A DNA stretch of 6,066 nt from Caldisericaceae bacterium (GTDB lineage Bacteria > Caldisericota > Caldisericia > Caldisericales > Caldisericaceae). The stretch is taken from assembly GCA_021161495.1 (NCBI GenBank), contig JAGHAO010000217.1, positions 1 through 6,066 of the forward strand. The letters are read 5' to 3'. The translations under genes and the position numbers were made by a program. Of the stretch, positions 1 through 5,711 are shown piece after piece; the first letter of the stretch is position 1; each line of letters opens with the position of its first letter. The notes beneath the pieces were generated by a model. The model was given only the letters and a program-made list of their open reading frames with translations. It was not told the DNA's origin and made no database searches.

Positions 1-1392
1 AACGACGATTCCGCCCAGAATAAGCGGCCATGCGATAAAGGAGAGCCCCATTACCGCACCGAAAGTCAAAGCAAAAAATCCTATGAATATCATTACGAAC
101 CCTATTCCGAAATATTTGGATTTTACCCTTGCAGGGCTTCCTCCTTCGTAAAATCCGTTTTCGACAAGTTCTTTATTGATGAGTTTGTAAAGCTTCGGAA
201 GATGATTTGCAAAATTATACTTCAGATCCGATAGTCTAACATAGTCAAGTGCACCGAACATATATTTGAGGAGTTGCTTTTCGAAGGGCTTCAAATCTTC
301 CATACTTTTTTCTCTGTTGAGGGTATATACGTAGTCCGTACCTCTCAAAAAACCGCCCTTTATTTCTTCCATTTTCAGATATCCCCTGTTTGCGAGGTCG
401 ATAATGGTTGCAATCACTTCCTTAATTGTGGCTCCTTGCTTTAAGAGTGCCCCTACGACAGCAGGAGGTAAGTCGCTGGGAGGTTCTCGCAGACATTCCG
501 CATATTCGGGGACCTTGTATTCCCTTCCCTTTTTGTACCATTGCAGGAACATAAACACAACGATAAAGAGGAATAGCAAAAGGCTTATAAGGGTTTTCAA
601 ACCGGCTATTTTTGCCTTTCGTGCGTTTTCTTCCGCTTGTTTTTTTAAGATGTCCACGGCACTTCCGGGGTGTACTTTTACGCCTTCGGGCATCATTACA
701 AGCCCTTTTGGCATAACGACAGCAACACCGATAAATTGGCCGGGTGCAATGTCCTGAGCCTGAAAAGTAACTTTATCTCCGCTAACTATTGTGACTTTTC
801 CTGTTCCTACGGGAAGTCCGAATCCCCATGCTTTGATTTCGTTTTTTGTTGCGCCTTCCGGAAGATGTACGGTTACGTTTGCTTTGTCAATCATTACCTC
901 GTTTCCGGGAGGTATCGCATAATATTGGAACAGCGTATCTTTTTCATAAAATGCGATTGTGCCGTATTTTGCGGCGCCGGTTACCGTGTACGTGATTACG
1001 AAATGCTTAACCGTGTCTTTTGCTTCGAAGTTTATTTGTATATATGCGGAATTGCCTTCCTTGTATGCCCTGAAAGTCCCGGGAGTCCCGCTGCCTAATC
1101 TGTAAGGAATTTCTTCCCCGTTTTTATCTTCGAATACTTTTATACTCTCTATGCTTTCTATTTTGTTCAGATCTATTTTGCGTTTGTACCAATGGTATGC
1201 TTTGCCCCCGTCGTGTGAACCGAAATAGAGGATTGTGTCTTCTCTTACGTTAAGGTTTCCGTTTTGCAAAACATCAATGTTTACATCCCATTCGTTATAT
1301 CTGTATGAAGCAAAAGCGTTCTTGAATGGAACAAACAATGAAATCATTAAAATTGCGATGATGATTAGTGCAAATATCTTTCTATTTTTCAT
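1..1392 (-). CDS. DUF2207 (YciQ-like) membrane protein, C-terminus cut off by window edge
   Basis: Reading leftward from the ATG at 1392, 464 codons stay open to base 1, so the C-terminus is outside the window. Residues 1-28 form a signal peptide (MKNRK, a hydrophobic core, then a cleavage-like NAFA/SY). Residues about 29-245 look like an extracytoplasmic beta-rich domain opening with YNEWDVNIDVLQNGNLNVRE, the usual DUF2207 start (a 'dGsl.V.E' pattern). A short charged helix leads to a membrane helix at about 265-284. A cytoplasmic region follows at about 285-426, containing PPSDLPPAVVGALL (304-317) and ATIIDLANRGYLKMEEI (328-344), also typical of the family. Two more hydrophobic segments begin at about 427 and 446. 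Family members are usually longer, often with a Gly-rich tail, which would lie off the left edge. The start is supported by AAGGAGGG at 1397-1404. The molecular function of DUF2207 is unknown. It is the last visible gene of the SPFH operon and overlaps the small gene upstream by 11 bases. Confidence 0.88.
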   Translation of the reverse strand, partial: MKNRKIFALIIIAILMISLFVPFKNAFASYRYNEWDVNIDVLQNGNLNVREDTILYFGSHDGGKAYHWYKRKIDLNKIESIESIKVFEDKNGEEIPYRLGSGTPGTFRAYKEGNSAYIQINFEAKDTVKHFVITYTVTGAAKYGTIAFYEKDTLFQYYAIPPGNEVMIDKANVTVHLPEGATKNEIKAWGFGLPVGTGKVTIVSGDKVTFQAQDIAPGQFIGVAVVMPKGLVMMPEGVKVHPGSAVDILKKQAEENARKAKIAGLKTLISLLLFLFIVVFMFLQWYKKGREYKVPEYAECLREPPSDLPPAVVGALLKQGATIKEVIATIIDLANRGYLKMEEIKGGFLRGTDYVYTLNREKSMEDLKPFEKQLLKYMFGALDYVRLSDLKYNFANHLPKLYKLINKELVENGFYEGGSPARVKSKYFGIGFVMIFIGFFALTFGAVMGLSFIAWPLILGGIVV

Positions 1393-1549
1393 TTTTCCCT
1401 CCTTTTAAAAAAAGTATAAATAGCAACCCTATAAGCCCTTCCATTACGAGAAGGACTTTATACGTAGGGGGGAGATTCTCTTTTTTGAGGAGTGCAAGGC
1501 TTAGAAGCCCGCACCCCAGCCATATCAAAACTATAATTGAAAGGATCAC
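1382..1549 (-). CDS. small two-helix membrane protein (55 aa), overlapping both neighbours
   Basis: An open frame of 55 codons fills the gap between the SPFH gene and the DUF2207 gene. It starts with GTG at 1549-1547, which shares the bases GTGA with the SPFH stop codon. It ends at TAG (1384-1382), 11 bases inside the DUF2207 gene. The product reads MILSIIVLIWLGCGLLSLAL, then LKKENLPPTYK, then VLLVMEGLIGLLFILFLKGG and NEK. This is two hydrophobic helices (about 1-21 and 32-48) joined by a short charged turn, with a lysine-bearing tail. The GTGA overlap, the exact fill of the gap and the amphipathic layout are the arguments for it being real. The nearest purine-rich site (GAGGAAGG) is about 15 bases upstream, too far to be good, so translation would rely on coupling to the SPFH stop. 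The DUF2207 ribosome site lies within its last codons (KGGK). No family is recognised. A role as an accessory or assembly subunit of the SPFH/DUF2207 proteins is only inferred. Confidence 0.72.
   Translation of the reverse strand: MILSIIVLIWLGCGLLSLALLKKENLPPTYKVLLVMEGLIGLLFILFLKGGKNEK
1397..1404 (-). promoter_or_regulatory. ribosome binding site AAGGAGGG of the DUF2207 gene, within the small upstream gene
   Basis: AAGGAGGG lies 4 bases before ATG 1392 and is also coding sequence for the KGGK near the end of the 55-residue protein. It fixes the DUF2207 start and explains the lysine-glycine tail of the small protein. Confidence 0.75.
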
Positions 1550-2622
1550 TTTGTTTTATCTTCGCCTTCCTCTTTTATCAGTTTGTATCCGCAGTAAGGG
1601 CAGAATTTGGAATTCACGGGGATCTGTTTGTGGCAGTTCGGGCACTCAATCATTTTCGGAGTATCCTTAACGAGTTTGTATCCGCAGTTGGGGCAGAATT
1701 TGGAATCTGCAGGGATAATTGCTCCGCAATTCGGGCATTTGATCATAACTTGCTGGTTTTGCCCCTGCTTTTCCGCATTCATTGCCTGCTGCATCATTCC
1801 CGGGATAATCATACCCATTCCCATACCCATACCAAGTCCTGCACCTGCTGCCGCAGTTCCTCCGGGAGTCGGATTTTTTGCTGCTTCTTCCATTGCCTTT
1901 GCAGCCTTGAATTGCAGATACTGGTTCATATTTCCTATTGCATTCATACCGGTGCGTTCGTCGATAACCTTTTGAACTTCTTCGGGAAGAGTGATTGAAG
2001 AAATATAAAAATCCACGAGTTCAAGCCCGTATTTTTTAAAATCGTCCAATATTCTCGATTTTGCCACTCCGCTGAGTTCGTCGTAAAGTTTGGGGAGGTC
2101 GAATATTGATTCTATTCCTTCTCCGAGAACGTCCGTGTATCTCGATAGGATAATGGAACGGTAAAAGTCCTGAAGTTCTTCTGTTGTATAGATTCCCTGC
2201 GTTCCCACAACCGTGTTTACGAACAGATACGGATCTGTTATCCTTACGCTGTAAATTCCGAATGAACGCAATCTTACCATTCCCAATTCTTTGTCTCTGT
2301 AAAGAATCGGCTGCTCGGTTCCCCATTTGAGGTTTGTAAATACCTTTCTGTCGACGAAAATTACTTCTGCCTGAAACGGGCTTTTGAATCCGTAAGGAAG
2401 TGAGAGAAGTTTTGTAAGAAGTGGGAGGTTTTGTGTGGAAAGTATGTGCCTTCCCGGGCCGAATACGTCAAGTGCTTTTCCGTCTCTGAAGAATACTGCG
2501 CTTTGAGTTTCCCTCACTATGAGTTGAGCCCCCATTTTTATATCCGCCGAGCCTGTTTCCGGAAATCTGTGCACCATTTCCGTGCCGGTTTGGTCAAACC
2601 ATTGTATGATCTCTATTGCCAT
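1546..2622 (-). CDS. SPFH-domain (YdjI / 'virion core protein'-like) protein with double zinc ribbon
   Basis: A complete 358-residue protein. Residues about 26-230 form an SPFH (band-7) domain of the YdjI type, with the recognisable DIKMGAQLIVRETQSAVFF and GPGRHILST near the N-terminus and an ITLPEEVQKVIDERTGMNAIGN stretch at about 210-230. An alanine-rich helix (about 231-249) leads to a Gly/Met linker at 254-277 that includes GMGMGMGM. The C-terminus carries two CxxC...CxxC zinc ribbons, with cysteines 296/299/310/313 and 327/330/341/344. There is no signal peptide or membrane helix, so it should be cytoplasmic and membrane-associated as an oligomeric scaffold. In Bacillus subtilis YdjI works with PspA and the YdjGH membrane proteins in membrane stress. 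Here the neighbours are a coiled-coil-like protein 19 bases upstream and membrane proteins downstream, which suggests a related role but does not prove it. Start ATG 2622 has AAAGGGGG at 2629-2636, 6 bases away. Confidence 0.92.
   Translation of the reverse strand: MAIEIIQWFDQTGTEMVHRFPETGSADIKMGAQLIVRETQSAVFFRDGKALDVFGPGRHILSTQNLPLLTKLLSLPYGFKSPFQAEVIFVDRKVFTNLKWGTEQPILYRDKELGMVRLRSFGIYSVRITDPYLFVNTVVGTQGIYTTEELQDFYRSIILSRYTDVLGEGIESIFDLPKLYDELSGVAKSRILDDFKKYGLELVDFYISSITLPEEVQKVIDERTGMNAIGNMNQYLQFKAAKAMEEAAKNPTPGGTAAAGAGLGMGMGMGMIIPGMMQQAMNAEKQGQNQQVMIKCPNCGAIIPADSKFCPNCGYKLVKDTPKMIECPNCHKQIPVNSKFCPYCGYKLIKEEGEDKTK
1581..1746 (-). repeat. intragenic tandem duplication encoding the two zinc ribbons
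   Basis: Two 73-base units, 1581-1653 and 1674-1746, lie exactly 93 bases (31 codons) apart in the 3' end of the SPFH gene. The first 34 bases of each (1581-1614 and 1674-1707) match at 31 positions, while the remaining part is more diverged. Each unit encodes one ribbon: CPNC, a ten-residue loop ending in SKF, CPxCGYKL. The high DNA identity in the CPxCGYKL half suggests either a fairly recent duplication or continuing gene conversion. Double ribbons are common protein architecture, so this does not imply a mobile element. Confidence 0.8.
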
Positions 2623-2641
2623 AATAAACCCCCTTTAAGAA

Positions 2642-3145
2642 TTATGAAATTCCGGAAAGGATGTTTTGCCTTTCCGTGATCTTTTCCTCGAATTTTTTCA
2701 GTTCTTCTTCTATCAATTTGACCTGCTCTTTTGCCGTTTTCGACGCGTCTTTCATTATATCTTCCGTTTCTTCTATGAGCGATACGAGAGTTGCGTCGAT
2801 ATTGTAAAGATTGTCAAGTTCCGGTGTGTCCACTTTTATTGCTCCGAAAAATCCGGAATAACCGTGTGGAGCGTATTGGATTTTGTCGATCACCATCTGA
2901 AAATGCTTTACGAGGTCGTTTAATTCGTTTAATGTGTCGAAGTCATGTGCCTTAAAAAGTTCATTTGCTTTTTTCATTAAAGCATCTTTTGATTCCCTTA
3001 ACCTGTTTGCAAGGTAGTCTCTTAAGAGTTTGTCCGCGGTTCTTCTTTTTTCTCTTTCGAAGTATCCTGCAAAGCCCGGTATCTTTTCGATCAATTTTTG
3101 ATACCAGTTTTCTCCTTCGTCAATCTTTTTTCTCAAATCGTCCAT
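2642..3145 (-). CDS. charged helical, coiled-coil-like protein of unknown function, SPFH partner candidate
   Basis: A complete 167-residue protein, rich in Lys, Glu, Asp and Leu, with no signal peptide, cysteine or membrane helix. It should be cytoplasmic and almost entirely alpha-helical. Two parts stand out. Residues 14-49 contain WYQKLIEKIPGFAGYFERE and then RRTADKLLRDYLANRL, which resembles a 'KIPG.kGY..RE.RR.ADkLLR' signature that I associate from memory with proteins encoded beside SPFH/virion-core-like genes. Residues 96-123 contain YSGFFGAIKVD and LDNLYNIDATLVSLIEE. The last 45 residues have heptad-like spacing compatible with a coiled coil. It is the first gene behind the promoter at 3174-3202 and sits 19 bases before the SPFH gene. 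Start ATG 3145 has AAGGAGG at 3151-3157. A PspA-like scaffold or SPFH partner role is a guess, as I see no PspA motif and the protein is shorter than PspA. Confidence 0.85.
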   Translation of the reverse strand: MDDLRKKIDEGENWYQKLIEKIPGFAGYFEREKRRTADKLLRDYLANRLRESKDALMKKANELFKAHDFDTLNELNDLVKHFQMVIDKIQYAPHGYSGFFGAIKVDTPELDNLYNIDATLVSLIEETEDIMKDASKTAKEQVKLIEEELKKFEEKITERQNILSGIS

Positions 3146-3173
3146 AAATCCCTCCTTATTCTTGTTATGTTAT

Positions 3174-3202
3174 ATTATACGGACTATCCGTATTGAAATC
3201 AA
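3174..3202 (-). promoter_or_regulatory. sigma-70-type promoter for the SPFH operon
   Basis: Reading leftward, the -35 box TTGATT (3202-3197) is separated by 17 bases from a perfect -10 box TATAAT (3179-3174). Transcription would start near 3165-3168, giving a leader of about 20 bases before the ATG at 3145 that holds the AAGGAGG site. The -35 box overlaps the stop codon (3201-3199) of the thioesterase gene, so the promoter is packed into the 53-base gap. Matches are 4 of 6 and 6 of 6 with optimal spacing. Confidence 0.78.
3177..3193. promoter_or_regulatory. perfect palindrome ATACGGA-N3-TCCGTAT, candidate operator
   Basis: A perfect 7-base inverted repeat with a 3-base centre lies between the -35 and -10 boxes and covers the first three bases of the -10 hexamer. 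A dimeric repressor bound here would block RNA polymerase, and both the size and position are typical of operators for TetR-like or similar helix-turn-helix dimers. No regulator gene is in the window, so the protein is unknown. An intrinsic terminator is unlikely because the stem is short, has only three G/C pairs and is not followed by a T run. Confidence 0.6.
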
Positions 3203-3603
3203 ACCTCGTCTATTTTGCCTGCCAAGTAGTATTTTGCACGTGCCCTTACTTTTACTTTGCCGGCCTTATTTCTTATATCTCCTTCCGTTTCCACGACTTT
3301 GAATCTCACATTTTTTATCCATCCTCTTGCTATCAATTCCTCTCCGATGTAAGATGGTTTTATGTAACGAGTGTGAAGTTCCGTGGTATAAGCAACGTAT
3401 CCTTTTAAGTATTCTATGTTTCCCATTGCGTCGTCCAATATTGCGGCAAGAATACCTCCGTGCGCAATTCCGGGATAGCCTTCGTATTCCTTTTCCAATG
3501 AGAATTCGGCAATGGCAACTCCATTTTCGAGATACCTGAATTTGATATGCAGTCCTTTCGGGTTGGTCTCACTGCAAACAAAACAATAGTTCGCTTTCTT
3601 CAT
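3199..3603 (-). CDS. PaaI-like hotdog-fold thioesterase
   Basis: A complete 134-residue single-domain protein of the hotdog (4HBT/PaaI-like) superfamily, which hydrolyses acyl-CoA or related thioesters in the cytoplasm. Visible family marks are CFVC (7-10) followed by NPKGLHIKF (14-22), the central helix start GIAHGGILAAILDDAMG (45-61) with the HGG turn at 48-50 and candidate catalytic acids Asp57/Asp58, then TELHTRYIKPSYIGEEL in the next strand. The length is normal for the family. The substrate cannot be told from sequence. The N-terminal CxxC is frequent in this subgroup and I do not claim a metal site. The gene starts 2 bases after the helicase stop, and its AGGAGG site (3610-3615, 6 bases from ATG 3603) is inside the last helicase codons, so the two are probably translationally coupled. 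A functional link to DNA repair is not obvious; the pairing may be only transcriptional. Confidence 0.9.
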   Translation of the reverse strand: MKKANYCFVCSETNPKGLHIKFRYLENGVAIAEFSLEKEYEGYPGIAHGGILAAILDDAMGNIEYLKGYVAYTTELHTRYIKPSYIGEELIARGWIKNVRFKVVETEGDIRNKAGKVKVRARAKYYLAGKIDEV

Positions 3604-3605
3604 TC

Positions 3606-5711
3606 TTATCCTCCTAATTTTTCAAGCGGTGCATATCTTAAATCCAATTTCTTTTTGCCCACTTTTATAAAATCAATCACTGCGTAAGGTGCTTCTCTGT
3701 CCGTATTGATTTCGTAAACTTTCCCCACTCCGAAAACTCTGTGAAGCACTTTATCTCCCACATTAATTCTGATTTCCGTTTCATACGGTTCTTCGTTTAT
3801 CTCTTCGTTTTCCAAAGAAATTTCCGAAATAAATCTCGAAGGTTGCGTAGGGGCATAAACTCCGTATTTGTTTCTCCTGTGCGCATAAGTGAAGAATACT
3901 TTTTCTTTTGCTCTGGTTATGCCCACATAGAAAAGCCTTCTTTCTTCTTCAAGTTCTTTCGAGGATTCAAACGCCCTGTAATGCGGCAAGAACCCTTCTT
4001 CCAACCCCACTATGAAAACAACGGGGAATTCCAAACCTTTTGCGGTGTGGAGAGTCATAAGCGTTACTCTGTTTCCGTCCTTTGCCGTGTCCATATCCGT
4101 TATTAACGAAAGGTGCGTGAGAAAGGCGGTAAGAGACGTATCTTCCGACTCTTTCATAAATTCGCTTATCATATTTATGAATTCCTTCACGTTTTCTACG
4201 CGTCCTTCACCTTCGATTCCTTTACTCATAAGGTATTTGTAATACCCGGTTTTTGAAATGATTTCTTCGGTCAGTTGGCGTAAAGAAAGCATTTTTGCAT
4301 CTTCTTTAAGTTCTTTTATCAGTTCGTAAAACGCCTTGAGATTTTTCGCCCCGCTTCCGGAAAGTTTGTCGTTTTCGATAAGGTATTTCAATGATTCGTA
4401 AAGTGTGAGCCCGGTTTCGTTCTTAGTATCCTGAATTTTTTTGAGCGTTGCCGGCCCGATTTTTCTGGGTGGCACATTTATTATGCGTTTAAAGCTTAGA
4501 TCATCCCGTGGATTGTTTATTACCGAAAGATACGCCATTATGTCTTTTATCTCAGCTCTGCTGTAAAAACGAACTCCGCCTATGATTCTGTAAGGTATCC
4601 CTTCCTCAATCAGGTATTCTTCAAATGTTCTCGATTGAAAATTCATCCTGTAAAGAATTGCAAAATCGCTGAAACGTTTGCCCTCCTGTTTTCTTATTTC
4701 CTTTATTTTTTTAACGACAAAACGTGCTTCGTCGATTTGGTCGGCTGCTTCGTAAAGGCGAACGGCGTCTCTCAGGTGCTTATCGCTGAAAAGTGTTTTG
4801 CCGCTTCTTACAGGGTTGTGCGATATCAGTTCGTTTGCAACGTCGAGAATTTCCTGAGGGGAACGATAATTCTGTTCGAGTTTAATTATTTTTGCATCGG
4901 GATAATCGTCCTGAAATTTAAATATGAGGTCGGATTCCGCTCCGCGGAACGAATATATGCTTTGGTCGTCATCCCCGACAACGGTTATCTTTCTGTGGTT
5001 TTCCGCAAAAATTTTTAAAAGTTCGTATTGGGATCTGTTCACGTCCTGGTATTCGTCCACTAAAATGTATTTGAATTTGTCCTTGTAGTAAAACGCTATA
5101 TCCTGATGCGTTTTGAGTAATCTAACGGTTAACATTATAAGGTCGTCGAAATCGAGTGCGTTGTTCTCTTTTAATATTTTTTCATATCGTTTGTAAATTG
5201 AAGAAACCACGCTTTCGAAGTAGTCATGCGACATTCCGGAAAATTCCTTTGCGGTAATGAGTTTTCTTTTTATCGCCGAAATATGGTTCTTGATTTTTTT
5301 GGGATTGAAGTATTTCGGGTCGAAATCCGCTTCTTTTGTTGCCTCTTTTATAACTCTTATTGCATCCTCTTCATCCAAAATGGTAAAGTTTTTTTCATAT
5401 CCCAAAACCGGTATTTCTCTTCTTAAAACTCTTGCGCAGATCGAATGAAACGTCCCTATCCACAGCCCTCTAATGTTTGCTCCTATCAGTTTTTCCACGC
5501 GTTCTTTCATTTCGTTTGCCGCTTTGTTGGTAAAAGTAACGGCCAAAATTCTTGAGGGCGGGATTTGCATTTTTTCTATCAGATAGGCAATTTTGTAGGT
5601 GATCACCTTTGTTTTTCCGGAACCCGCCCCTGCAAACACAAGCAGAGGGCCTTCATTATAAAGAACCGCTTCTTTTTGACGTTCATTCAAATCTTCCAAA
5701 AAGTCTTTCAA
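3606..5711 (-). CDS. pcrA: UvrD/PcrA-type superfamily 1A ATP-dependent DNA helicase
   Basis: A complete 701-residue 3'-to-5' DNA helicase of the UvrD/PcrA/Rep family, which unwinds DNA in nucleotide-excision and mismatch repair, strips RecA and clears replication blocks. All motifs are intact: Q motif LNERQKEAV (8-16), Walker A AGAGSGKT (27-34), Ia VTFTNKAANEM (58-68), Ib GTFHS (86-90), II LVDEYQDVN (217-225), III VVGDDDQSIYSFRGA (244-258), IV LEQNYRS (278-284), V TLHTAKGLEFPVVF (553-566) and VI LFYVGITRA (593-601). The C-terminal GDKVLHRVFGVGKV region (652-665, extending to about 698) is the Tudor-like domain that contacts RNA polymerase in PcrA/UvrD. This argues for PcrA/UvrD rather than Rep; the two names are not separable here. 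The start is TTG at 5711, chosen because the Q motif sits at the usual distance and GGAGGT lies 8 bases upstream. It overlaps the membrane-protein stop by four bases (TTGA). Confidence 0.97.
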   Translation of the reverse strand: MKDFLEDLNERQKEAVLYNEGPLLVFAGAGSGKTKVITYKIAYLIEKMQIPPSRILAVTFTNKAANEMKERVEKLIGANIRGLWIGTFHSICARVLRREIPVLGYEKNFTILDEEDAIRVIKEATKEADFDPKYFNPKKIKNHISAIKRKLITAKEFSGMSHDYFESVVSSIYKRYEKILKENNALDFDDLIMLTVRLLKTHQDIAFYYKDKFKYILVDEYQDVNRSQYELLKIFAENHRKITVVGDDDQSIYSFRGAESDLIFKFQDDYPDAKIIKLEQNYRSPQEILDVANELISHNPVRSGKTLFSDKHLRDAVRLYEAADQIDEARFVVKKIKEIRKQEGKRFSDFAILYRMNFQSRTFEEYLIEEGIPYRIIGGVRFYSRAEIKDIMAYLSVINNPRDDLSFKRIINVPPRKIGPATLKKIQDTKNETGLTLYESLKYLIENDKLSGSGAKNLKAFYELIKELKEDAKMLSLRQLTEEIISKTGYYKYLMSKGIEGEGRVENVKEFINMISEFMKESEDTSLTAFLTHLSLITDMDTAKDGNRVTLMTLHTAKGLEFPVVFIVGLEEGFLPHYRAFESSKELEEERRLFYVGITRAKEKVFFTYAHRRNKYGVYAPTQPSRFISEISLENEEINEEPYETEIRINVGDKVLHRVFGVGKVYEINTDREAPYAVIDFIKVGKKKLDLRYAPLEKLGG
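3610..3615 (-). promoter_or_regulatory. ribosome binding site AGGAGG of the thioesterase gene, inside the helicase 3' end
   Basis: AGGAGG lies 6 bases before ATG 3603 and overlaps the codons for the final Leu-Gly-Gly of the helicase. Ribosomes finishing the helicase at TAA (3608-3606) stop directly beside this site and the next start, so re-initiation is likely. Confidence 0.8.

Noticed and set aside
404..1098. Two plus-strand open frames of 117 and 142 codons
   Set aside because: They lie opposite the DUF2207 coding frame, which has a signal peptide, family motifs and a strong ribosome site. The plus-strand products are low-complexity and Cys/Phe/Ser-rich, as expected of antisense shadows.
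1490..1549. Lipoprotein signal in the 55-residue protein (Cys13 in WLGCG)
   Set aside because: The -3 residue is Trp and there is no positively charged N-terminus, so the lipobox match is poor. A plain transmembrane helix fits better.
1806..1835. Short CCCATA-type repeats as a microsatellite or regulatory repeat
   Set aside because: They are simply the codons of the Gly-Met linker of the SPFH protein, imperfect and short.
1537..1998. Plus-strand open frames opposite the zinc-ribbon and Gly-Met region, including a His/Cys-rich one
   Set aside because: Their repeats mirror the CPxC and GM codons of the SPFH gene on the other strand; no convincing start context or family features.
2036..2326. 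Minus-strand 96-codon open frame inside the SPFH gene
   Set aside because: It is a second reading frame of a gene whose domain is clear; the product is Arg/Asn-rich with no recognisable features.
3177..3193. Hairpin after the thioesterase gene as an intrinsic terminator
   Set aside because: The stem has 7 pairs with only three G/C, and the sequence after it is AATATAACAT rather than a T run; its overlap with a strong promoter favours an operator.
3741..5448. Several plus-strand open frames opposite the helicase
   Set aside because: The helicase frame contains every superfamily 1A motif over its whole length, so these are shadows.
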